Shown here: positions 1 to 5,998 of the stretch, piece by piece
Numbering within the stretch: the first letter of the stretch is position 1
How the letters are laid out: each line of letters opens with the position of its first letter
DNA from: Chloroflexota bacterium
GTDB lineage: Bacteria > Chloroflexota > Limnocylindria > QHBO01
DNA: 11,600 bases
Assembly: GCA_024636135.1 (NCBI GenBank)
Contig: JAGXHP010000028.1
Span: forward strand, 1 to 11,600
Direction: 5' to 3'
Made by a program: the position numbers and the translations under genes
The notes under the pieces: model-generated
The model's database searches: none
What the model was told of the DNA's origin: nothing
What the model saw: the letters and a program-made list of their open reading frames with translations, nothing else

Positions 1-419
1 ACGAAGGTCCAGTTCCACTGGAACCCGTCGACCTGGATCGTGACGCCCGGATTCTCGCTGCGCGCCTCGACGGCGCCGAGCGTTGCCATGCTGAAGCCGA
101 ACAGGATGAAGACGATGACCGTGGGGATGATCGTCCACACGATCTCGATCAGCGTGTTCCCGTGGTGCTGTTCGGGCAGAACGTCATCGCCGGGCTGCCG
201 GCGGTAGCGAACGATGGCGTAGATGATGAAGCCCTCGACGCCGACGAAGACGATCCCGGCCAGGATCAGAACGATGATGTAGAGGTTGAAGACCTCGCGG
301 CCCGTCTCGGTCACCGGCTCCGGCGGGAGCAGGCACCCCGACAGGAGCGCGATGAGCATCAATGGGGCGGCGGAGCGAAGGATCGTCCGCAGCCGGGATC
401 GGGCCACCGTTCGTTGCAT
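1..419 (-). CDS. coxB: Cytochrome c oxidase subunit II, N-terminal part (cut by window edge)
   Basis: Subunit II of a heme-copper terminal oxidase, which passes electrons from cytochrome c through its CuA centre to subunit I. The first 139 codons are present; the CuA domain lies beyond the left edge. Visible: a signal peptide ending in the lipobox LLSGC (residues 25-29, lipidated Cys29), a first membrane helix at about 44-71, a second at about 89-111 with the family signature IEIVWTIIP, and the aromatic stretch QVDGFQWNWTF (129-139) that leads into the periplasmic domain. The ATG is preceded by AGGAG about 15 nt upstream, rather far, so an upstream TTG or CTG in the same frame is a possible alternative start. 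The remaining oxidase subunits presumably follow to the left. Family assignment is firm; caa3 versus aa3 type cannot be decided without the C-terminus. Confidence 0.93.
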   Translation of the reverse strand, partial: MQRTVARSRLRTILRSAAPLMLIALLSGCLLPPEPVTETGREVFNLYIIVLILAGIVFVGVEGFIIYAIVRYRRQPGDDVLPEQHHGNTLIEIVWTIIPTVIVFILFGFSMATLGAVEARSENPGVTIQVDGFQWNWTF

Positions 420-516
420 CAGATGGTCTCGAGGCTCCTGGTTCAACCGACACGTCGCGTTGCGTACGAGGGTTCAGGCACGCACGCACAGGCGGGCTGA
501 CGGCGGCACGCGGCAC

Positions 517-522
517 ATTGTA
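517..522 (-). promoter_or_regulatory. Candidate -10 element for coxB
   Basis: Read on the minus strand the hexamer is TACAAT, five of six matches to TATAAT. It is one of few AT-rich hexamers in this stretch and lies about 100 bp upstream of the coxB start, which would give a leader of about 90 nt. No convincing -35 hexamer is visible at the usual spacing. The palindrome array begins about 50 bp further upstream, a position suited to an activator or cooperative regulator. Inference only. Confidence 0.4.
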
Positions 523-572
523 GCGAAGCCCGTCGACCCGATGCGACCCGATACCAACGTCGCGCCAATCTA

Positions 573-752
573 GCCGATGCATCGGCGAATTCGCGCCAGA
601 TCGGCCGCTCCGGCGCCGTGGCGCCGACATATCGGCCTTTCCGTTGCCCAACCCGGCCTGTCGCCGACAGATCGGCGAATTAACGCCAGATCCGCGGTTT
701 CGGCGTTGAGCCACCGATATATCAGCGGATCCGTGGCCCACTGCCGCCCCTT
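573..752. repeat. Diverged 90-bp tandem duplication carrying four of the palindromes
   Basis: Block 573-662 aligns without gaps to block 663-752. By hand count 37 of 50 positions match in the first part and 26 of 40 in the second, about 70% overall. The best-kept segments are ATCGGCGAATT and CGCCAGATC in the first part, and CCGT-GCCCA in the second. Each block contains two palindromes 50 bp apart. The third palindrome pair (776 and 826) keeps the 50-bp spacing but its flanks differ, sharing only TGGAGCG downstream of each copy. Confidence 0.7.
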
Positions 753-839
753 GGGGTCCTTCGGGCCAACTGACAGCCGATAGATCGGCGCTGGAGCGCC
801 GAGAACGGCCTCTGGGCTCCTATCCGCCGATAAATCGGC
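573..839. repeat. Array of six 14-bp palindromes, consensus GCCGAYNNATCGGC
   Basis: Copies lie at 573-586 (GCCGATGCATCGGC, a perfect palindrome), 623-636, 663-676, 713-726 (the most diverged, ACCGATATATCAGC), 776-789 and 826-839. Start-to-start distances are 50, 40, 50, 63 and 50 bp, so the copies form three pairs, each with 50-bp internal spacing. The centre is variable while the arms GCCGA and ATCGGC are mostly kept. Nested symmetries occur as well: GCGAATTCGC at 585-594, and TCGGCGCT-GG-AGCGCCGA at 785-802. The array lies entirely in non-coding DNA upstream of coxB. It could be an operator array for a dimeric regulator, a REP-like structured repeat, or a nucleoid-protein site. The sequence alone does not decide between these. 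Confidence 0.85.
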
Positions 840-858
840 ATGGAGCGGTCAGACCCCC

Positions 859-883
859 GGCGCCCTGCGGTCAGGCAGGCGCC
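859..883 (-). terminator. GC-rich hairpin downstream of the lipoprotein gene
   Basis: GGCGC(C)CTGC pairs with GCAGGCGCC across a GGTCAG loop, giving a nine-pair stem with one bulged base. It begins 8 nt beyond the lipoprotein stop codon in the direction of transcription. No T-rich run follows it on the minus strand, so it is not a classical intrinsic terminator. A Rho-assisted or hairpin-only terminator, or an mRNA 3' end stabiliser, is possible. Confidence 0.4.
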
Positions 884-891
884 CCCGGAAC

Positions 892-1854
892 TCAGGCGGC
901 CCCGTCGAGATCGGGGCAGGCCGGGTCCTCGTGCGGAAGCACGGGCCGAGCCAGCACGGTGAAGCGGCGATCGCCGCCGTCGGTCCAGCGCGTCATCTGG
1001 TTGGCGGCCGCCAGCTCGCCGAGCCACGTGGCCCCCAGCTCGCCGTCGACGACGCCACAGCGCGTGCCGTTACCGAAGAACGAAACCTCGTCACCGAAGG
1101 CGGCAGGATCGTCGTCGGTCGGCCACTGGCGAATCTGTGCCGGCAGGTCGCCGCCCTCGACCGGCTCGCCGCTGGAGTCGCGGACGTAGAGCCGGAACGC
1201 CTCGGGCTCGTAGGGCTTCCACCCCTCGGCCTCCCACGACCCATCAGGCAGCCACGTGTCGAGCGTCATCAGGCCGTCGTTCAGGAGCCCGAGGATGCGG
1301 TGCGCCTCCAGCTCGCCCGAGGTGATGCCCGGAGCCGGCTCCATGTCCGGCATGAGCGCGCCGAGCCCGTAGATTCTGACCGTCACGTCCTGCCCACCGG
1401 CGTCGAGGATGAAGAGGGTGTCCGATGCGTCGGCCACCATGTTCTGGGCACCCCGCAGGTCGAGATCGCTGGTGAACAGGTTCGTCTCCTCGACCGCGGC
1501 GAGGACCGCCTGGATCCCGTCCTCGGTCAGGGTGCGCTCGATGAGCGCCGGGTAGGCAGGTCCCGGGAACTCGAGGCTCTGCGGCCCCTGCATGATCACG
1601 CGGCCGTCGCCGAGCATCACGAACATCGGCAGCGCGGTGGCGAGAAACTCGACGGGAACGAATCCCCCCTCGAAGCCGACGACGAGGATCGCCTCGCTCC
1701 CCCCGGGATGCTCGATTCCGTCGCCGCCCGACCCCTGCGAGGCACCGGGCGATTGCGAGCCGGATTCCTGGCTCGGATCCGGGCCGGCCCCCGAGGTGGC
1801 GCAGGCCGACATGGCGAAGAGCATGGCGAAGAGGACGGGCATCGTTCGATTCAT
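892..1854 (-). CDS. Secreted lipoprotein of unknown function
   Basis: A 320-residue protein that I cannot assign to a named family. It starts with a short signal peptide whose hydrophobic core ends in AMSAC, making Cys18 the likely lipidated residue. A Ser/Gly/Pro-rich linker follows (about 19-52), typical of surface lipoproteins of high-GC bacteria, and then a soluble domain of about 265 residues (55-320) with no further membrane segment. Two cysteines, Cys266 and Cys313, could form a disulfide. The chosen ATG gives a proper signal peptide and has AGGGG 4 nt upstream. The same frame stays open to 1941 but the extra 29 residues look unlike a signal sequence and would overlap ctaG. It lies between coxB and ctaG, so a link to the oxidase is conceivable but unsupported by motif. 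Confidence 0.8.
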   Translation of the reverse strand: MNRTMPVLFAMLFAMSACATSGAGPDPSQESGSQSPGASQGSGGDGIEHPGGSEAILVVGFEGGFVPVEFLATALPMFVMLGDGRVIMQGPQSLEFPGPAYPALIERTLTEDGIQAVLAAVEETNLFTSDLDLRGAQNMVADASDTLFILDAGGQDVTVRIYGLGALMPDMEPAPGITSGELEAHRILGLLNDGLMTLDTWLPDGSWEAEGWKPYEPEAFRLYVRDSSGEPVEGGDLPAQIRQWPTDDDPAAFGDEVSFFGNGTRCGVVDGELGATWLGELAAANQMTRWTDGGDRRFTVLARPVLPHEDPACPDLDGAA

Positions 1855-1900
1855 GCGGCCCCTGACGCCGCGCGGGCGCGCGCGGTTCCCCGAGGTTCGG

Positions 1901-1914
1901 GTGACAATGTTCAC
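1901..1914. promoter_or_regulatory. GTGA-N6-TCAC element (CRP/FNR-type symmetry) at the ctaG start
   Basis: The sequence GTGACAATGTTCAC has the exact GTGA-N6-TCAC half-sites recognised by CRP/FNR-family regulators. It lies in the short gap between the divergent lipoprotein gene and ctaG, overlapping the upstream ATG of ctaG. It also contains GACAAT, a possible -10 element 7 nt before the second ATG (1916). A regulator bound here could switch the oxidase assembly gene in response to oxygen or a nucleotide signal. The match is real; the regulator and its role are inferred. Confidence 0.35.
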
Positions 1915-2887
1915 GATGCATCGCGCCACCTCCCTGATCATCGCGCTTGTCCTGCTCGCCGTGCCAGGCGCCGCCCTCGCGCATGGCGATGTGGCGCCGT
2001 CCCCGACGTTCCCTGCCGTGCTGTTCGAGTGGAGCCTCGATCCGCTGGCGATCGTCGGACTGCTGCTCGCGGCACTCGTCTATCGCTGGGCCGTCGTGCG
2101 GGTGCATCGCGCGCATCCGGGCAATCCCCACCCGACGTATCGGTCCTGGCTGTTCGGCGGCGGTCTCGCCGCCATCGGCGTGGCGCTGCTGTCCCCGATC
2201 GAGGCCTACGAGGGCACCCTGTTCAGCGTCCACATGGTGCAGCACATGCTGCTCGAGCTGGTCGCGGCGCCGCTGCTGCTGGCCGGTGCGCCGATCACCC
2301 TCACGCTGCGCACGTCCTCCCCGGCCGTCCGCCGCGCGCTGCTCCGCGTGCTCCACAGCCGAGCGCTGCGGGCGCTCTCGTTCCCGGTGGTGGCCTGGAT
2401 CCTGTTCGCCGCGGTGAACTGGGGATGGCATTTCAGCGTGCTGTACGACGAGGCGCTGGAGAACACGGCGCTGCACTACCTCCAGCACGCGACATTCCTC
2501 GGCGCTGCGCTCCTCTTCTGGTGGCCCGTCATCGGGGCCGACCCCTCACCGTGGCGGCTGCCGCACCCGGTGCGCCTGCTCTACCTCTTCCTGGCGATGC
2601 CCCAGAATTCGTTCCTGGGGGTGGCGCTGATGTCCGCGTCGACGGTCCTCTACCCGCACTACCTCACCAACGGGCGCACCTGGGGCATGACGCCGATCGA
2701 CGACCAGGCGCTGGGCGGCGTGATCATGTGGGTCGTTGGCGACCTCGCGTTCCTGGCGGGCATGGCCGCGGTGGTCGTGATGTGGATGCGGCACGAGGAC
2801 CGTCGTACTGTGCGCCTCGATGCCCGGCTCGCGACCGAGCGGGCCGCGCGAGCCGAGCCGCCGTTCAGGCGAGGGGAAGGCGGATGA
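1907..2887 (+). CDS. ctaG: Cytochrome c oxidase assembly factor CtaG (caa3 type)
   Basis: Membrane protein of the Caa3_CtaG family, needed for assembly of aa3/caa3 oxidases and thought to help build the copper centres. The 326-residue product has an N-terminal hydrophobic segment resembling a signal peptide (ending near AHGD at 25-28), then about seven membrane helices. Family features: HMVQHMLL (109-116, two histidines), WGWH (172-175), LHYLQH (189-194), MPQNSFLGVAL (231-241) and DDQALGGVIMW (265-275). The conserved His residues are candidate copper ligands. Start: ATG at 1907 has GAGG 11 nt upstream. ATG at 1916 is equally sensible and would suit a leaderless mRNA, so the start is uncertain by three codons. 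Its 3' end overlaps the convergent heme synthase fusion by 23 bp. Confidence 0.93.
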   Translation: MFTMHRATSLIIALVLLAVPGAALAHGDVAPSPTFPAVLFEWSLDPLAIVGLLLAALVYRWAVVRVHRAHPGNPHPTYRSWLFGGGLAAIGVALLSPIEAYEGTLFSVHMVQHMLLELVAAPLLLAGAPITLTLRTSSPAVRRALLRVLHSRALRALSFPVVAWILFAAVNWGWHFSVLYDEALENTALHYLQHATFLGAALLFWWPVIGADPSPWRLPHPVRLLYLFLAMPQNSFLGVALMSASTVLYPHYLTNGRTWGMTPIDDQALGGVIMWVVGDLAFLAGMAAVVVMWMRHEDRRTVRLDARLATERAARAEPPFRRGEGG

Positions 2888-4679
2888 GGGCGTCCACCGC
2901 CACCGCGGCGAAGAGCAGCGTCAGGTACGTGATCGAGTAGCGGAACAGCCCGATCGCCGCCCTGCCACTCCCCGCATCGGATCGCAGGCGCAGGGCCTGG
3001 ACCAGGAACAGGATCCCGAGCACGACGGCCGCCACGAGGTAGACCCAGCCCATGCCTGCCGCGGGCAGCAGCAGCAGGCTGACGCCGATGAGCAGGACGG
3101 TGTAGAGCACGATCTGGCGCGCGGTCTCGGCCTCGCCGCGCACGACCGGCAGCATCGGCACGTTGGCCGCCGCGTAGTCGCCGCGGTAGCGCAGCGCGAG
3201 TGCCCAGAAGTGCGGCGGGGTCCAGTAGAACACCACGGCGAACAGGACGAAGGCCGGCAGACCGACCTCGCCGGTGACGGCGGCCCACGCGACGAGCACC
3301 GGAACGCAGCCCGCAGCTCCGCCGATGACGATGTTCTGCGGCGTCGATCGCTTCAGCCACATCGTGTAGACGAACACGTAGAACGCGGTGGCGCTCATGG
3401 CGAGCAGCGCGCTGAGCAGGTTCACCGTGGCGACCAGGAACACGAAGGCGATCGCCGTGAGCGCGATCCCGAACCAGAGCGCGGCGCGCGGATGAACGGC
3501 ATGCCGCGGCAGGGGCCGATGGCGGGTTCGGCGCATGATGTCGTCGATGTCGCGGTCCACGTACATGTTGATCGCGTTGGCGCCGCCCGCCGCCAGGGTG
3601 CCCCCGGTGACCACCGCCACCATGAGCCACAGCGACGGGATTCCCCGCTGGGCCAGGACCATGGTCGGCACGGTGGTGATCAACAGCAGCTCGATGATCC
3701 GCGGCTTGGTGAGCGCCACGTAGGCGCGAATCGTGTCGATCCGCCGCGCCTCGGATACGGAAGCGGATGGCTGGGAGATCTCGGCCGGTCGAAGCCGGCG
3801 GCTCGTCAACAGCAGCCACACCGACGCGCCCCACATGGCGGCCCCCACCGCGAGATGCGGGACCACGAACAGGGCCGAGAGTCGCGAGACGACGTTCAGC
3901 CCGCCGAGCGCGATCTGAATCACCACCAGCACCACGAGGCCGATCGCCAGGCGGCGTGAGAGCGCATCGGTGGTGGCGGAGCGCACCGAGACCGCGGTCC
4001 AGATGGCGAGGGCCGCCACCACCACGCTCAACGCCCGATGCGCCAGGTGGATCGCCTCCCGATCGTTCGTGACGACCGGCACAACTGCGCCGTTCATCAG
4101 CGGGAAGTCGCCGAAAGCGAGGCCGGCGGCATGGCCCGTCACCCACGATCCCACGAGCATCTGGGCGAAGACCGCCACGGCTGTGATCGCGACGAGCCGA
4201 GTCAGCGACGGCCGGGCGTCGAAGCCGGGCATGGGACCGCGAGCGGCTCGCTCCGCGATGAAGATCGTGGCGGCGAACACCGTGAGCGCCATCGCGAGAT
4301 GCGCGGTCACCAGCTCCGCCGCAAGGCCCTGAAGCACGACGGCGGCGCCCAGCAGCGACTGGACGATGACGAGGACCCCGGCGACCACCGCGGCCGCGAG
4401 CAGGGGCCGATCGCGACGCCGGCGGGTGAAGACGGTGATGAGCCCGACGGCCCCGACCAGTGGCCCCACGAAGACGGCGGCGGTGAGCCGATGGGAATGC
4501 TCGATCCACGCGTGGAGCTCGGCCGGCGGCAGCCAGTCGCCGAAGCACAGCGGCCAATCCGGGCAGCCGAGTCCCGAGTCCGTGGCGCGCACGAGGCCGC
4601 CGATGGCGATCAGGACGAAGGTCGCAGCGGCAGCCGCCACCGCCAGCTTGGCGAATCGGGTCAAATCGATACCTCTCAC
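2865..4679 (-). CDS. ctaA-ctaB: Heme A synthase - heme O synthase fusion (CtaA-CtaB)
   Basis: One 604-residue membrane protein carrying both enzymes that turn heme B into heme A for the terminal oxidase. Residues about 1-295 are COX15/CtaA: the paired cysteines Cys39 and Cys45 in GLGCPDWPLC, the EHSHR motif (60-64), and candidate heme-ligand histidines 61, 127, 214 and 275. Residues about 317-604 are the UbiA-type farnesyltransferase CtaB: LTKPRI (323-328), the first Asp-rich motif N371-xxx-D375-xxx-D379, and the second region YRGDY (498-502) followed by VPMLPV. A charged linker of about 20 residues joins them. All key residues are present, so both halves should be active. The order is reversed relative to the pathway: CtaB makes heme O, which CtaA then oxidises. 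The GTG start has CGGAG 11 nt upstream and a TATCAT -10 candidate further up. Confidence 0.95.
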   Translation of the reverse strand: MRGIDLTRFAKLAVAAAAATFVLIAIGGLVRATDSGLGCPDWPLCFGDWLPPAELHAWIEHSHRLTAAVFVGPLVGAVGLITVFTRRRRDRPLLAAAVVAGVLVIVQSLLGAAVVLQGLAAELVTAHLAMALTVFAATIFIAERAARGPMPGFDARPSLTRLVAITAVAVFAQMLVGSWVTGHAAGLAFGDFPLMNGAVVPVVTNDREAIHLAHRALSVVVAALAIWTAVSVRSATTDALSRRLAIGLVVLVVIQIALGGLNVVSRLSALFVVPHLAVGAAMWGASVWLLLTSRRLRPAEISQPSASVSEARRIDTIRAYVALTKPRIIELLLITTVPTMVLAQRGIPSLWLMVAVVTGGTLAAGGANAINMYVDRDIDDIMRRTRHRPLPRHAVHPRAALWFGIALTAIAFVFLVATVNLLSALLAMSATAFYVFVYTMWLKRSTPQNIVIGGAAGCVPVLVAWAAVTGEVGLPAFVLFAVVFYWTPPHFWALALRYRGDYAAANVPMLPVVRGEAETARQIVLYTVLLIGVSLLLLPAAGMGWVYLVAAVVLGILFLVQALRLRSDAGSGRAAIGLFRYSITYLTLLFAAVAVDALIRLPLA

Positions 4680-4708
4680 CGCTCGCGGGGCTCCGAGCGG
4701 GCGTCGTC

Positions 4709-4714
4709 ATGATA
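4709..4714 (-). promoter_or_regulatory. Candidate -10 element for ctaA-ctaB
   Basis: On the minus strand this reads TATCAT. Transcription would start around 4702 and give a leader of about 23 nt that contains the CGGAG ribosome-binding candidate. It lies back to back with the promoter candidate of the divergent MOSC-GNAT gene. No clear -35 element is visible. Confidence 0.4.
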
Positions 4715-4743
4715 GCGGTCACCGTCGCCGGCGCGAACGCGGC

Positions 4744-4749
4744 TACCAT
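4744..4749 (+). promoter_or_regulatory. Candidate -10 for a leaderless MOSC-GNAT mRNA
   Basis: TACCAT lies 7 nt upstream of the ATG at 4757 and no Shine-Dalgarno sequence is visible. This spacing would place the transcription start at the start codon itself. The same layout recurs at other genes in this window. Confidence 0.4.
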
Positions 4750-4756
4750 GCCCCGC

Positions 4757-5998
4757 ATGAGCGACGGTCGGCTACTCCAGGTCAACGTGTCCCCGGGCGG
4801 CGTCCCGAAGCTGCCGGTCGGCTCGGCACGGGTAACGAGTGCCGGAGTCGAGGGCGACCGCCAGGCGGCCGACACCGTGCACGGCGGGCCGCATCGGGCG
4901 GTGGCGCTGCTGGGCATCGAGGCCATCGAGCGCCTCCGGGCCGAGGGTCATCCCATCGGCCCCGGCACGACCGGCGAGAACCTGACGACCTCGGGCTTCG
5001 ATGTGTCGTGCCTCGCGGTCGGAACGCGCCTGGCCATCGGCGACGAGCTGATCCTCGAGGTGTCCCACGCGGCGAGCCCGTGCCGGACCATCCGTGACTC
5101 GTTCACTGACGGGCGCTTCGGGCGGCTGTCGATCAACGTCCACCCCGAGGACAGCCGGATGTACGCCCGGGTCATCCGGCCGGGCGTGGTCAGGCCGGAC
5201 GACCCGATTCGGATCGAGGCCGCGACGGACGCATCGGCGGTGGACTACCAGGTCGCCGATCGCCTGGACCAGGCGGAACGCGAGAGCTCGGTGGCCTTCT
5301 GGGAATCGGCGATCGCGGCTGGCATCGACGTCAAGCTGCTGGACGACGGGGAGATCGCCGTGGCTGCCACGCCGGAGCTGCCGGGGCCGATCTTCAACGC
5401 GGGGCTCGGGTTCGCCCATCTGCCGAACCTCGTCGATCGCGCCCAGGCGCACTTCGCCCGGCACGGCGTCCGCGGCTGGATCCTGGCCGATGATCCGCCC
5501 TGGGAGGGTGCGCGCTCCGACGTTACGCTCGCGCGCTACGCACTCGACGAGCCGATCCACGCCGTCAGCGCTGACGACGTGAGCGTGCGCGAGCTGACGC
5601 GACGCGAGGTCGGGCCATGGGCCGACGTCATCGTGGCGGCGTCAGAGATGCCCCGCGCGGTCGGCGAGGCATGGCGCCGGCTCGAGCAGCACCTGGCGCT
5701 CGTGCCCCACCACCATCGCTTCGTCGCCGAGATCGATGGCGTGGCGGTCGGGGCCGGCAGCCTGCACCTCCATCACCACCTCGGCTGGCTGCGCGCCGGA
5801 TCGGTGCTGCCCGCGCATCGCGGACACGGGATCCAGCGCGCGCTCATCGCGCATCGGGTGGCCCATGCGCACCGTCTCGGGGCGGATGCCATCGGCGCCT
5901 CCACGGTCGAGGGTGGAGCTTCCGCCGCGAACGTGGAACGGCTGGGCTTTCGGCGGATCGGGACCCGTCGCAGCTACGCGGCCGGCCCAAAGGCCTGA
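4757..5998 (+). CDS. MOSC domain - GNAT acetyltransferase fusion protein
   Basis: A 413-residue two-part protein. Residues about 1-155 form a MOSC domain of the YiiM type: VEGDRQ (31-36), VHGGPHRAVALL (41-52), TTGENL (71-76), and Cys109 in ASPCRTI, the position expected to bind the molybdenum cofactor. In E. coli, YiiM-type proteins reduce N-hydroxylated compounds with molybdenum cofactor. Residues about 160-270 look like a degenerate GNAT half (FNAGLGF at 213-219). Residues about 275-410 are a GNAT domain with the acetyl-CoA motif VLPAHRGHGIQRALIAHR (350-367) and ANVERLGFRRIG (391-402). The chosen ATG begins at the MOSC fold; two earlier in-frame ATGs (4709, 4748) would add residues with no family match. 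Substrate unknown. The 3' end overlaps the convergent DUF2236 gene by 25 bp. Confidence 0.85.
   Translation: MSDGRLLQVNVSPGGVPKLPVGSARVTSAGVEGDRQAADTVHGGPHRAVALLGIEAIERLRAEGHPIGPGTTGENLTTSGFDVSCLAVGTRLAIGDELILEVSHAASPCRTIRDSFTDGRFGRLSINVHPEDSRMYARVIRPGVVRPDDPIRIEAATDASAVDYQVADRLDQAERESSVAFWESAIAAGIDVKLLDDGEIAVAATPELPGPIFNAGLGFAHLPNLVDRAQAHFARHGVRGWILADDPPWEGARSDVTLARYALDEPIHAVSADDVSVRELTRREVGPWADVIVAASEMPRAVGEAWRRLEQHLALVPHHHRFVAEIDGVAVGAGSLHLHHHLGWLRAGSVLPAHRGHGIQRALIAHRVAHAHRLGADAIGASTVEGGASAANVERLGFRRIGTRRSYAAGPKA

Larger units (their letters stand above)
420..891. other. 472-bp non-coding region between coxB and the lipoprotein gene
   Basis: No convincing gene lies here. The open frames that cross it are compositionally biased shadows with no recognisable protein features. 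Reading in the minus direction, it holds a hairpin just after the lipoprotein stop, the six-palindrome array (573-839), a candidate -10 element for coxB (517-522) and a leader of roughly 90 nt before the coxB start. It is by far the largest intergenic gap in an otherwise tightly packed window, which together with the ordered repeats suggests a regulatory or structural role. Confidence 0.75.

Noticed and set aside
184..741. Open frames crossing the coxB upstream region (also 577-783 plus strand)
   Set aside because: Their translations are repetitive Arg/Ser/Pro-rich and simply reflect the palindromic repeats. No start signal or protein feature supports them.
573..839. CRISPR array
   Set aside because: Repeats are only 14 bp, degenerate and palindromic. 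Spacers of 26-49 bp are partly homologous to each other because of the 90-bp duplication, and no cas gene is present.
1855..1941. 29-codon upstream extension of the lipoprotein
   Set aside because: The added residues are Arg-rich and would bury the signal peptide. The extension also overlaps the ctaG start.
931..2940. A 669-codon plus-strand open frame across the lipoprotein and ctaG genes
   Set aside because: It is Arg/Ala/Gly-rich with no domain or membrane pattern and runs antisense to, or out of frame with, two well-supported genes. Long shadow frames are expected at this GC content.
2659..4926. A 755-codon minus-strand open frame over the heme synthase region
   Set aside because: It is out of frame with the CtaA-CtaB protein, which carries all expected motifs. 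The shadow frame has low-complexity Arg/Gly/Ala composition.
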